Below are positions 17,510 through 26,206 of a stretch of DNA of 64,000 nucleotides, in pieces. The notes under the pieces were generated by a model. The model worked only from the letters and a program-made list of their open reading frames with translations. It made no database searches and was not told where the DNA came from. Origin of the DNA: Hoeflea_A sp965228435 (lineage in GTDB: Bacteria > Pseudomonadota > Alphaproteobacteria > Rhizobiales > Rhizobiaceae); the NCBI GenBank assembly GCA_965228435.1, contig OZ245818.1, positions 5,704,001 through 5,768,000 on the forward strand, in the 5' to 3' direction. The translations under genes were made by a program, and so were the position numbers. Numbering within the stretch: the stretch's first letter is position 1; the number at the start of each line of letters is the position of its first letter.

Positions 17510-18574
17510 ATGCAGAAGGTGGCGGTTCTCGGTTTGGGCAAGGTCGGCAAGCTGGCGGCTTTGCTGTTGCATGAAGCTGGTTTTGAAGTCATCGGGCTTG
17601 ACGTCAGGACGCCGCGCGAAGCGTTGCCCCTCGGAACAGCTGTTGCCGATGTGACCGATGTGGAAGGTCTTGCTGCCCGCTTTGGTGATGTCGATGCGGT
17701 GCTGTCCTGCCTGCCGTATCATCTGAATATTGGTATTTCGGATGCGGCCCACCAGGCGTCGATCCACTATTTCGACCTGACCGAGGACGTGCCAACGACC
17801 CAGCACATCATCCAACTGGCCGAAACATCTGAACGGTTGATGGCGCCGCAATGCGGACTGGCTCCGGGATTCGTCGGCATTGTCGGCGCAGATCAGATCG
17901 CGCGGTTCGACAGTTGCCGCTCGCTGCGCATGCGCGTCGGAGCGTTGCCGCAGCATCCGACGGGCCTGATGGGCTATTCCTTCAACTGGTCGCCGGCGGG
18001 CGTGGTCAATGAGTATCTCAACGATTGCGAGGTGATCGAGGGTGGCGAGCGCAAGTGGGTGTCGCCGATGGAATGGCTGGAAACCATTTATATCGATGGG
18101 GTCAAGCTGGAGGCCTTTACCACTTCAGGCGGGCTTGGAACGATGTGCGATACCTATCACGGTGTCGTCGACAACATCGATTACAAGTCGATGCGCTATC
18201 CCGGCCATGTCGAACTGATGAATTTCTTCTTTCACGAGTTGCTGATGCGGGACCGGCGGGACCTGGCCGGCGAAATCCTGGTCAACGCCAAGCCGCCGGT
18301 CGACGATGATGTCGTCTACGTGCATGTCGCGGCCGAGGGCGACAGCGAGGGACGGCTGGCGCGCAAGGAGTTTGTCAGGGCCTACCGGCCGATGGAGATC
18401 GCCGGCCAGGAGCGCACGGCGATTGCGTGGACCACTTCAGCTTCGGTTGTCGCCGTCATCGAGATGGTGCGGGATGGATCTTTGCCGGATCGCGGGTTTC
18501 TCAAACAGGAGGATGTTCCACTGGACGCCTTCCTGAAAACGCGGACCGGCGCGTTTTTCGATCAGGGACACTAA
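17510..18574 (+). CDS. Saccharopine dehydrogenase / L-lysine 6-dehydrogenase-like protein
   Basis: A 354-residue protein with an N-terminal Rossmann fold (VAVLGLGKVGKLAALLLHEAG) and the saccharopine-dehydrogenase catalytic domain (CGLAPGFVGIVGAD, GLMGYSFNWSPAGVVNEYLN, TSGGLGTM). Family members either release glutamate and aminoadipate semialdehyde from saccharopine or deaminate lysine directly at the epsilon position. Both reactions lead to 2-aminoadipate and then 2-oxoadipate and glutaryl-CoA, which fits gcdH and the E1 fusion in the same block. The choice between the two activities cannot be made here. Confidence 0.8.
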   Translation: MQKVAVLGLGKVGKLAALLLHEAGFEVIGLDVRTPREALPLGTAVADVTDVEGLAARFGDVDAVLSCLPYHLNIGISDAAHQASIHYFDLTEDVPTTQHIIQLAETSERLMAPQCGLAPGFVGIVGADQIARFDSCRSLRMRVGALPQHPTGLMGYSFNWSPAGVVNEYLNDCEVIEGGERKWVSPMEWLETIYIDGVKLEAFTTSGGLGTMCDTYHGVVDNIDYKSMRYPGHVELMNFFFHELLMRDRRDLAGEILVNAKPPVDDDVVYVHVAAEGDSEGRLARKEFVRAYRPMEIAGQERTAIAWTTSASVVAVIEMVRDGSLPDRGFLKQEDVPLDAFLKTRTGAFFDQGH

Positions 18575-18575
18575 A

Positions 18576-19481
18576 CTGGCACGCCAACTTCCCCAGACCA
18601 GTCTGCTCGAGACGTTCGAAGCCGCCGCCAAGCGCAACAGCTTCACATTGGCCGCGGCCGATCTGCACATGACGCAAGGAGCCGTCAGCCGACAGATCCG
18701 GACCCTTGAGGAAATGCTCGGCGTGGAGCTCTTCATCCGGCGGCGGCAGCGGGTAGTATTGTCACCGGCTGGAACGGCCTACCTGGCGGAAATCAGCAAG
18801 GCATTGTCGATCATCCGCCTGGCCTCCACCTCGCTTCAGGTCAACCCGGAGGGCGGTGTCCTCAATCTTGGTATTCTGCCGACATTCGGAACCCGTTGGC
18901 TGGCGCCGCGATTGACCGAATTCCTGCGAGAGCACCCGGGCATCACCGTCAATCTCACCACGAAGCTGCGGCCGTTCGATTTCGCCGGCGAGCTGCTGGA
19001 TGCGGCCATCCATTTCGGTTCCGAAGACTGGCCCGGGACTGAAAGGCTGCACCTGTTTGACGAGACCGTCGTACCGGCCAGTTCGCCCGACTTTCTTGCC
19101 GGATTGAGCATTGGTTCCGTCGAGGACATCGCCGATGCGCCGCTTCTGCACATCGCAACACGGCCTGACGCGTGGAAAACATGGTTCGCGCTCAACGGGC
19201 TGGAGGTCGACCTGACGCCGGGTACCACGTTCGATCAGTTCGCGACGACGGCTCAGGCGGCAGCCCACGGGCTAGGATTGGCGCTGCTGCCGGAATTTCT
19301 GATTGAGGAAGAGCTGAAAACGGGCCGGCTCGCGCCGGCGTGGGATCAGGCGAACCGCAGTATTGGCAGTTATTCGCTGATCTGGCCGGAGACGCGCCGG
19401 GACCATCCTCCGTTGACGCATTTCCGGCAATGGCTTTCGGATATCGTGCCGCAAAACGAGGATGTTGTGCGGGAATCCTGA
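18576..19481 (+). CDS. LysR-family transcriptional regulator, GcvA-like; CTG start
   Basis: A 301-residue LysR regulator. The winged helix SFTLAAADLHMTQGAVSRQIRTLEEMLGVELF and the substrate-binding domain are complete only when translation starts at the CTG at 18576, one base after the upstream stop, with AGGGA seven bases before it. No ATG or GTG exists in frame between the preceding in-frame stop (18534) and the helix; a TTG at 18648 would remove half the HTH. It probably controls the gcdH-to-dehydrogenase block. It ends nine bases short of the convergent aldolase gene. Confidence 0.8.
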   Translation: MARQLPQTSLLETFEAAAKRNSFTLAAADLHMTQGAVSRQIRTLEEMLGVELFIRRRQRVVLSPAGTAYLAEISKALSIIRLASTSLQVNPEGGVLNLGILPTFGTRWLAPRLTEFLREHPGITVNLTTKLRPFDFAGELLDAAIHFGSEDWPGTERLHLFDETVVPASSPDFLAGLSIGSVEDIADAPLLHIATRPDAWKTWFALNGLEVDLTPGTTFDQFATTAQAAAHGLGLALLPEFLIEEELKTGRLAPAWDQANRSIGSYSLIWPETRRDHPPLTHFRQWLSDIVPQNEDVVRES

Positions 19482-19490
19482 GATTTTGAA

Positions 19491-20324
19491 TCAGGTATGC
19501 GGTCGTAAACCGCTAATCACCCGAACCGCTTCGTCACGAACTTCCGGGATGGTGGCCCCCAGCAGCGAGATCCGGTCGAATATGTCGGGGTTCTCGGACA
19601 TGGTCTGGCGCAGGGCGCGACCGAACGCCTGTCGCAACTCCGTCCCGATGTTGAATTTGGCGACGCGGCTTTCGCTGGCCAGATTGCGGCGGACCCCCGA
19701 TGGAATGCCGCTGCCGCCATGGAGCACCAGCGGTAAGGAGGTTGCGGCTTCTATGGCGCGCAGGCGCTCATGGTCGATCTCAGCCTGTGCGCTGGTTTGC
19801 AGATGGACGTTGCCGACGGAGATAGCCATGGCGTCGGCGCCACTCTCACGATCGAATTGCGCAGCTTCTTCAACGGATGTCAGTTGGGAGGGCGCGCCTG
19901 CAGAGTAGCCGACAAAGCCGACTTCTCCCTCAACCGAAACGCCGGCCGCATGGGCTGTCTCGCATATTTGAGCGGTCATGGCGATGTTTTGATCTATCGG
20001 CAGATCGGAACCATCGAACATGACCGAGGTGAATCCTTCTTCAATGCCTTCCCGGCACTCGTCGGCGGTTTTGGCGTGGTCGATGTGACACACGACCGGG
20101 ATCGACGCCTGGTCTGCCAGCATGCGCAGCATCTTTCCGAGAACAGGGACCGGCGTGTGCTTCCGACAACCGGGACCTGCCTGGAGAATGATCGGTATGC
20201 CGGTGGCTTCGGCAGCCTCGACATAGGCGATCGCATCTTCCCAACCGAGCACCACAAGGCCAGCGACCGCGTATCCGTCCCGAACCGCCGGATCCAGGAC
20301 GTCACGCAGTGTTGCGGCGGTCAT
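19491..20324 (-). CDS. Class II aldolase, probably inositol-pathway 5-dehydro-2-deoxy-6-phosphogluconate aldolase
   Basis: A 277-residue class II (zinc) ketose-bisphosphate aldolase: PVVCHIDHAKT, EGEVGFVG, ISVGNVHL and VLHGGSGIP carry the metal and phosphate-binding residues. Situated at the end of iolDCB, it most likely performs the IolJ step, splitting the phosphorylated ring-opened product to malonate semialdehyde and dihydroxyacetone phosphate. The start ATG at 20324 overlaps the iolB stop (ATGA). Fructose-bisphosphate or tagatose-bisphosphate aldolase would look similar; context decides. Confidence 0.82.
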   Translation of the reverse strand: MTAATLRDVLDPAVRDGYAVAGLVVLGWEDAIAYVEAAEATGIPIILQAGPGCRKHTPVPVLGKMLRMLADQASIPVVCHIDHAKTADECREGIEEGFTSVMFDGSDLPIDQNIAMTAQICETAHAAGVSVEGEVGFVGYSAGAPSQLTSVEEAAQFDRESGADAMAISVGNVHLQTSAQAEIDHERLRAIEAATSLPLVLHGGSGIPSGVRRNLASESRVAKFNIGTELRQAFGRALRQTMSENPDIFDRISLLGATIPEVRDEAVRVISGLRPHT

Positions 20325-21163
20325 TTGAATTTCGCGATCATGTCTTTGATACCGGGGATCGTTTCGATCTGCCAGGCATGATCGGGCTGGAAATACTGCA
20401 CCAGCGAGCGCTGCGACAGGCCGCCCAGAATAGTGAAGTAGTACATCTCGTAGCCGGGGGCGACGACGCAAGGGTGATACCCCTTGTCGAGTACAATCGT
20501 TGATCCATCGACGATGTGATAGGCATCTCCGACAGCCCCGTCCTCGCGCTGGACCAACTGCATTCCGAATCCATTGGCTGGTTTGAAGCGGAAATTGTAG
20601 GTCTCGTCGTGGCGCGATTCTTCCGGTAGCCGGTCGGTGTCGTGTTTATGCGGTGGGAAACCGGACCAGCCGCCCTGACCAACGGTGAACAGTTCGGAAA
20701 CCAGCAACCGGCCGACCCGGTCGTGATACTTGGTGCCGAGAATGTGCTTGATCTTGCGGTGGGTCTTGGTGTCGTCCGAGCCGTATTGCACCAGGTCGAG
20801 TTCGTCGGCGCGCACCGCGAACGGCTCCAGTGTACGGTCGTAGCGGGCACCGGCGACGAAGATTTCCGCTTCGTCACTGGTCGCGACAAGCCGCGCTTTG
20901 GCGCCGGTCGGCACATAGACCCCTTCGGGTTCTCCGTCCCAGACATCGATCGTCCGGTTCCCGATGGCCTGGAACGCCTCGCCTTCGACCTCTATGTCGA
21001 CGGTCCCCGTGGCCGGGACGATGCAGGTCTCGTAACCGGGCACTGCATATTCGAAGGCCTGGTCCTTCCGAAGTTTGATGATGTTGAAGTAATTGAGCGG
21101 TACGCGCGTATCGTCGACATCGATGATCGCTTTGTTGCCGTTGTCAAACGGAGGTATGTGCAT
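20321..21163 (-). CDS. iolB: 5-deoxy-glucuronate isomerase
   Basis: A 280-residue bicupin of the IolB/KduI family: GWSGFPPHKHD and the downstream HDETYNFRFKP / GYHPCVVAPGYEMYYF segments hold the metal-binding histidines and acids. It isomerises 5-deoxyglucuronate to 2-deoxy-5-keto-gluconate in inositol breakdown. The start is the ATG at 21163 (MHIPPFDNG), which lies 20 bases inside the end of iolC; a longer frame upstream lies wholly within iolC. Confidence 0.93.
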   Translation of the reverse strand: MHIPPFDNGNKAIIDVDDTRVPLNYFNIIKLRKDQAFEYAVPGYETCIVPATGTVDIEVEGEAFQAIGNRTIDVWDGEPEGVYVPTGAKARLVATSDEAEIFVAGARYDRTLEPFAVRADELDLVQYGSDDTKTHRKIKHILGTKYHDRVGRLLVSELFTVGQGGWSGFPPHKHDTDRLPEESRHDETYNFRFKPANGFGMQLVQREDGAVGDAYHIVDGSTIVLDKGYHPCVVAPGYEMYYFTILGGLSQRSLVQYFQPDHAWQIETIPGIKDMIAKFK

Positions 21164-22142
21164 GATCAGCCTTCTTTGCTTCGCTGGTCGATGAATAGGT
21201 TTGGATGAATTCGTCGAGCTCTTCGGGGCCCGGCATGGCTGGTGCACAGCCGACCTTTGAAACGACGATGGCCGCAGCCGCGGAGCCGCGCCGGAGGCTG
21301 TCTCTCAAGTCGCGCCCGTTGGCCAAGGCGGCGATGAGGTTTCCGAGGAAGGCGTCGCCCGATCCGGTGGGTTTCAACGCCTTGACCCGGTAGATGCCGG
21401 TCTCGATCTCCTTCGATCCGGAGAAAGTCACCGATCCCTTTTCGCCCATCTTGTAGATCACCAGCCTGTTGTCGGCCAATTCTCTGGCCAGCTTTCGGCC
21501 TGCCGCGACGTCTCCGCCCAGTGTCGCGAACTCCTCATCGTTGCCGACGATCATGTCGCAAAGGCGAGCGGCTTTCAGGCACACCTGACCGGCATCAGCC
21601 GGGCTGGGCCAGGTGTAGGGCCGGTAGTCGAGGTCAAGGATCACAGGCATGCCAGCGGCCCGCGCCTTCTCGAAGGCCAGGAAGGTTGCCGCTCTGGAAG
21701 GCTCGGAGGCAAAGCAGGTGCCGGTGGCGATCAAGGCTCCGTAGGGTGCGAAATCAGTATTTTCGATCGTCTCCGGTTCCATCTCGAAATCGGCTGCGCC
21801 GTTGCGATAGATGACCGACTGGCAGTTCTCCAGGCGTGTTTCGACGACCGCAAGGGATGCACGCGCCTGGCCGCCGACCTGGCGCACCAAACTCGTATCA
21901 ATGCGATACCGTTGCAGCTGATTGATGATGAAGCGGCCGATGGCGTCGTCTGAAACGGATGTAAGCAGCGTCGCGGTTCCGCCTTGCCTGGTGATCGCCA
22001 CGGCAATGTTGGCCGACGAGCCGCCGAGGGCGGAGGTGAAAGCATCCGCGTGTTCGGTCTCAGCCCCGGGCGGATCGGCGTAGAGATCCATTCCGGCACG
22101 GCCGATCACCAGAAAATTGTTCTTGCGCAACGCTTCCAGCAT
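21144..22142 (-). CDS. iolC: 5-dehydro-2-deoxygluconokinase
   Basis: A 332-residue PfkB-family sugar kinase: GGSSANIAVAITRQGG near residues 37-52 is the substrate-binding signature, and PTGSGDAFLGNLIAAL holds the catalytic aspartate. It phosphorylates 2-deoxy-5-keto-gluconate. The start ATG at 22142 is separated from the iolD stop by one base. In several rhizobia this kinase is fused to other domains; here it is standalone. Confidence 0.92.
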   Translation of the reverse strand: MLEALRKNNFLVIGRAGMDLYADPPGAETEHADAFTSALGGSSANIAVAITRQGGTATLLTSVSDDAIGRFIINQLQRYRIDTSLVRQVGGQARASLAVVETRLENCQSVIYRNGAADFEMEPETIENTDFAPYGALIATGTCFASEPSRAATFLAFEKARAAGMPVILDLDYRPYTWPSPADAGQVCLKAARLCDMIVGNDEEFATLGGDVAAGRKLARELADNRLVIYKMGEKGSVTFSGSKEIETGIYRVKALKPTGSGDAFLGNLIAALANGRDLRDSLRRGSAAAAIVVSKVGCAPAMPGPEELDEFIQTYSSTSEAKKADHAHTSV

Positions 22143-22143
22143 G

Positions 22144-24030
22144 TCAGATGCCTGTTCTTTGCGATTTGCGCTGCTCGTCGAGTTCCTGACGCGCTTCCCG
22201 GACTTCCTTCCGGTCGGAAACCTCCGGAAGACCGACCTCCCACCAGGCATGGCCTTCACCGGTCCAGCCGTCGAACGCGTCGACCTGCAGCGAAATCAGA
22301 TAGGTGCGGTCCGAGGCTTTGGCGCGGGCGAACGCCTCCTCGAGTTCGGCAATGGAGTGCACCGTTTCTGCGTTCGCACCCATCGCCCGGCCATGGGCCT
22401 CGAAGTCGACTGCAAACGGTTCGACGGCCAGATTGCAGTCGCGGATCAGGTTGTTGTAGGAGGCGTTGCCGGTGTTGTTCTGCAGCTTGTTGATGACCGC
22501 GAAGCCGCCATTATCGCAGACGATCACGATCATCTTGCGGCCGCTGAGGACCGACGAATAGATGTCGGAGTTGAGCAGCATATAGGAGCCGTCACCGGTA
22601 AAGACGATGGTGTCCTTGCCGGGGGCTGTTTCCATTTGACCCATGCTGGCTCCCCAGCCGCCGGAAATCTCATAGCCCATGCAGGAAAAGCCGAATTCGA
22701 CGTCAACGGAGCTGATCGACTTGGTGCGCCAATTGGCGGTCACTTCGGCCGGCAGCCCGCCAGCCGCCGCAACGACCCGGTCTTCCGGGTCGCACAGCCG
22801 GTTTACGGCACCGATCACCTGGGCGTAGGACATGGGTCGGTTGCTGCCTTCAGCGGTGACCGGGCTGATGTTGTCGTCGACACAGGCATCCCACAGGCGC
22901 CGTTCTTCCGCGGCTGTGTGTTGCCAGGTTTCCGGTGTTCTGTAGTCACCCATCGCATTGGCCAGCAGGCCCAGGGCGCGTTTGGCGTCGCCGACCACCG
23001 GTAGGGACCGGTGTTTGGTGGCATCGAATCGGGCCGCGTTGACGCCGATGATGCGGGCGTCGCGGGCGAAGGCCGACCAGGAGCCGGTCGTAAAATCCTG
23101 CAGCCGTGTTCCAACGGCCAGAATGGTGTCCGCCTGACCCGCCAGGGCGTTCGCGGAGTTGGATCCGGTCACACCCACAGGGCCGCAGTTGAGCGCATCG
23201 GAATGCAGGAGATTGGCTCGTCCGGCAATCGTCTCGACGACCGGGATTGCGTGGCGGTGGGCGAATTCAGTCAACTCATCCACCGCGCCGGAGTATTGCA
23301 CACCGCCGCCGGCAATGATCAACGGTCGTTCGGAAGATTGCAGCAGTGCAACGGCTTCGGCGATTTCGGCTTCGTCGGGTGTTTGCCGGCGGATCCGGTG
23401 CGTGCGCTCCTCGAAGAATTCCAACGGATAGTCAAAGGCCCAACCCTGGACGTCCTGCGGAAGGCCGAGAAAGGCCGGACCGCAATCGGCCGGATCGAGC
23501 ATGGTCTCGATGGCGCGCGGCAGGGACTGAATGAGCTGCGCCGGATGGGTGATCCGGTCCCAGTAACGGGTGACCGACTTGAAGGCGTCATTGACGGAAA
23601 GGGTCGGGTCGCTGAAATGCTCGACTTGCTGCAACACAGGATCGGGCAGGCGGGTGGTAAAGGCGTCGCCGCACAGAAGCAGCACCGGCAGGCGATTGGT
23701 GTGCGCAATGCCGGCCGAAGTCAGCATGTTGGTTGTTCCGGGACCGGCGGAGGAGGTGGCGAACATGAACCGCCGACGCAATTGCTGTTTGGCATAGGCA
23801 ATCGCCGCCATTGCCATAGACTGTTCGTTTTGTCCGCGCCAAAGGGGCAGTTCGTCGCGGAAGGCATAGAGTGCTTCGCCGAGGCAGGTCACGTTGCCGT
23901 GGCCGAAGATGCCGAATCCGCCCGCGCACAGCCGGATGCGTGTACCGTCGATTTCGATATACTGAGCGGCCAGATGGCGGATCAGCGCTTGTGCCATCGT
24001 GAGGCGGATCGTGGTGTCGGTGCCGGTCAT
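22144..24030 (-). CDS. iolD: 3D-(3,5/4)-trihydroxycyclohexane-1,2-dione acylhydrolase
   Basis: A 628-residue thiamine-diphosphate enzyme of the acetolactate-synthase superfamily: ATSSAGPGTTNMLTSAG in the N-terminal domain, and GDGSYMLLNSD opening the C-terminal cofactor motif. IolD hydrolyses the cyclic dione, opening the inositol ring. First gene of the minus-strand iolDCB-aldolase unit, with a LacI-type operator about 75 bases upstream of the start. Length matches the family. Confidence 0.93.
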   Translation of the reverse strand: MTGTDTTIRLTMAQALIRHLAAQYIEIDGTRIRLCAGGFGIFGHGNVTCLGEALYAFRDELPLWRGQNEQSMAMAAIAYAKQQLRRRFMFATSSAGPGTTNMLTSAGIAHTNRLPVLLLCGDAFTTRLPDPVLQQVEHFSDPTLSVNDAFKSVTRYWDRITHPAQLIQSLPRAIETMLDPADCGPAFLGLPQDVQGWAFDYPLEFFEERTHRIRRQTPDEAEIAEAVALLQSSERPLIIAGGGVQYSGAVDELTEFAHRHAIPVVETIAGRANLLHSDALNCGPVGVTGSNSANALAGQADTILAVGTRLQDFTTGSWSAFARDARIIGVNAARFDATKHRSLPVVGDAKRALGLLANAMGDYRTPETWQHTAAEERRLWDACVDDNISPVTAEGSNRPMSYAQVIGAVNRLCDPEDRVVAAAGGLPAEVTANWRTKSISSVDVEFGFSCMGYEISGGWGASMGQMETAPGKDTIVFTGDGSYMLLNSDIYSSVLSGRKMIVIVCDNGGFAVINKLQNNTGNASYNNLIRDCNLAVEPFAVDFEAHGRAMGANAETVHSIAELEEAFARAKASDRTYLISLQVDAFDGWTGEGHAWWEVGLPEVSDRKEVREARQELDEQRKSQRTGI

Positions 24031-24105
24031 TGGATCTCCACCGGTGGTCGTTGATTGTTTTCTGAGGGGCGGTTCTTGACGCCAGAGCGTAAATCGAGTT
24101 TATGA

Positions 24106-24127
24106 ATTTTGCAACCGGTTGCAAAAT
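24106..24127. promoter_or_regulatory. LacI-family operator, iolD / dehydrogenase intergenic
   Basis: A perfect 22-base palindrome with core TTTTGCAACCGGTTGCAAAA. The core is identical to that upstream of the substrate-binding protein gene (28433-28460). The central CG and flanking symmetry are typical of LacI-family operators. It lies between two divergent genes and can control both. Confidence 0.88.
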
Positions 24128-24145
24128 CAGGCCAGGGAGTGAGCG

Positions 24146-25261
24146 ATGCGGCGCATTGGCATCGGTGTTATCGGCGGCGGCTACATGGGCAAAGCGCACT
24201 CCGTTGCGATGAACGCGGTGGGCGCGGTTTTCGGCACAAAGCTCCGTCCGCATTGCGAAATGATCTGCACGACAACGCAGGAGGGAGCTGCCCGCAAGGC
24301 AGCGGAACTCGGTTTTGACAGGTCGACGTCGGACTGGCGCGTCCTTGTCGATGACCCTGCCGTTGAGGCCATTATCATCGCCACGCCCCAACACACCCAT
24401 CTTGAGATCGCGCTGGCAGCCTTTGAACGGGGCAAGGCGGTGTTCTGCGAGAAGCCGATGGGTCTGGGTCTGCACGAAACCCGGGAGATGGTTGCTGCGG
24501 CTGAATCGAGTGGCGCGATCAACATGTGCGGTTTCAACTATATCCGCACGCCCGCTTCGCAACTCGCCCGGCAGATGATCGAGGCGGGTGAAATTGGTGA
24601 CATCACCTATTTTCGCGGCGAGCACACCGAGGATTTTTTCGCCGATCCGGCGGAGCCGGCAACCTGGCGTGTATTCGGTCAGGCGAATGGCACAATGGGC
24701 GATCTGGCGCCCCATATGATCAATGGCGCGCTGGCGCTCGCCGGTCCTATTCGCTCCCTGGTGGCCGATATCGAAACGGTCCACTCCAAGCGGCCGGGAG
24801 AGGAAGGCGATGTCGAGGTCACCAATGACGATCACGGACAATTCCTGTGCCGTTTTGATAGCGGTGCCATGGGTGCGCTTTACTTCAGCCGTGTCGCAAC
24901 GGGCCGCAAGATGGGATACGCCTACGACATTTATGGGACAAAAGGTGGTCTGCGTTTCGACCAGGAGGACCAGAATGCACTCTGGTTCTACGACGGCGCC
25001 GCGCCAAAGGGGCGAGAGGGCTACACCAAGCTGCTGACCGGCCCGCAGCACCCGGACTACGAAGCATTTTGCCTCGGACCGGGACACGGCACCGGCTATC
25101 AGGATCAGATTATTATCGAAGCCAAGGATTTCCTGGCGGCCATCGAGAGCGGAACGGCCGTTTGGCCGACGTTCCGGGACGGGTTGATGGCGGCTGAAGT
25201 CGTCGAGGCCGCCTGGCTGTCGCATCGTGAGCGGCGCTGGGTGTCGGTCGACGAGGTTTGA
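24146..25261 (+). CDS. Gfo/Idh/MocA-family dehydrogenase
   Basis: A 371-residue NAD(P)-dependent sugar/cyclitol dehydrogenase. The Rossmann motif GVIGGGYMGKAHS is at residues 7-19, then ATPQHTHLEIA and the family signature CEKPMG. The pattern (GGGYMGKAHS, STSDWRVLVDDP, GFNYIRTPA) resembles the levoglucosan-dehydrogenase / YcjS group, which oxidise carbon 3 of hexoses and glycosides, as much as inositol 2-dehydrogenase. It heads a three-gene plus-strand unit in an inositol-type regulon, under a LacI operator. Start ATG at 24146 follows AGGGAG. Confidence 0.82.
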   Translation: MRRIGIGVIGGGYMGKAHSVAMNAVGAVFGTKLRPHCEMICTTTQEGAARKAAELGFDRSTSDWRVLVDDPAVEAIIIATPQHTHLEIALAAFERGKAVFCEKPMGLGLHETREMVAAAESSGAINMCGFNYIRTPASQLARQMIEAGEIGDITYFRGEHTEDFFADPAEPATWRVFGQANGTMGDLAPHMINGALALAGPIRSLVADIETVHSKRPGEEGDVEVTNDDHGQFLCRFDSGAMGALYFSRVATGRKMGYAYDIYGTKGGLRFDQEDQNALWFYDGAAPKGREGYTKLLTGPQHPDYEAFCLGPGHGTGYQDQIIIEAKDFLAAIESGTAVWPTFRDGLMAAEVVEAAWLSHRERRWVSVDEV

Positions 25262-25302
25262 AAAGCTCCAGGTTTTTGGGGCGTCACTGAAAGTGCGAAC
25301 AC

Positions 25303-26196
25303 ATGAGTATCAAGATCGGCAATGCGCCCTGCAGCTGGGGCGTCGAATTTGCGGACGATCCGCGCAACCCGCCGTGGGAAACGGTCCTCGATGAGTGCAA
25401 GGCTGCTGGCTATCACGGAATCGAACTGGGACCGGTCGGTTTCATGCCGGAGGACCCTGCGCTCCTGGGCGACGCTCTGGCCGCCCGCGATCTGGAACTC
25501 ATCGGCGGTGTGGTCTTCAGACCTTTTCACGATCCGGCGCAATGGGATGATGTGCTGGACGGAGCGGTGCGCACCTGCCGCGCCCTCAAGGCGCACGGTG
25601 CTCGGCATTTCGTGTTGATCGACTCGATTTCAGCGGACCGGGCCCCCACCGCCGGACGGCCGGAGGAGGCGGTGCAGTTCGATGCCAGCCAGTGGTCGGC
25701 CTATGTCGATCGGATCGAACAGGTGGCCCGCATTGGCTTCGAGGAATATGGCCTGACAGCCTCGATCCATCCGCACGCCGGCGGCTTCTGCGATTTTCTG
25801 CCGGAGGTAGAACGTATTCTGGACGAGATCGATCCAAAGCTGCTGTGGCTTACGCTCGATACCGGCCACTCTCATTATGCCGGTTTTGATCCGGTCGCCT
25901 TCATGCGCAAATACATGGATCGCGTTGCCTACGTGCACTTCAAGGATATCGAACCACGCGTAAAGGAGCATGTGATCGCCAATCGCATCGATTTCTACGA
26001 AGCTTGCGGAAAGGGTATCTTCTGCAACCTGGGAGACGGTGAGACAGATTTCAACGGCGTTCGCGAGTTGCTCTCGAAAGCGGAATTCAGCGGCTGGTGT
26101 ACCGTCGAGCAGGACTGCGATCCAACGGGCGACACGTCGCCGGTGGATGACGCGCGGGCGAACCGCGATTACCTGAGAACAATCGGATTTCATTGA
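25303..26196 (+). CDS. TIM-barrel sugar isomerase/epimerase-like protein (IolE-like)
   Basis: A 297-residue AP-endonuclease-2-type TIM barrel. Family landmarks are GNAPCSWGVEF at the N terminus, YHGIELGPVGF, SIHPHAGGF, TLDTGHSHYAG and YVHFKDI, providing the metal-binding glutamate, aspartate and histidines. Inosose dehydratase (IolE) is one member; the 3-keto-glycoside eliminases or epimerases of levoglucosan and glycoside oxidation pathways are others. Flanked on both sides by Gfo/Idh/MocA dehydrogenases, either fits. No ribosome-binding site is obvious before the ATG at 25303. Confidence 0.78.
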   Translation: MSIKIGNAPCSWGVEFADDPRNPPWETVLDECKAAGYHGIELGPVGFMPEDPALLGDALAARDLELIGGVVFRPFHDPAQWDDVLDGAVRTCRALKAHGARHFVLIDSISADRAPTAGRPEEAVQFDASQWSAYVDRIEQVARIGFEEYGLTASIHPHAGGFCDFLPEVERILDEIDPKLLWLTLDTGHSHYAGFDPVAFMRKYMDRVAYVHFKDIEPRVKEHVIANRIDFYEACGKGIFCNLGDGETDFNGVRELLSKAEFSGWCTVEQDCDPTGDTSPVDDARANRDYLRTIGFH

Positions 26197-26206
26197 GGAT
26201 TGGTCC

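Noticed and set aside
23588..25225. 545-codon minus-strand frame crossing the iolD start, operator and dehydrogenase
   Set aside because: It spans a divergent promoter and two well-supported genes and carries no recognisable domain.
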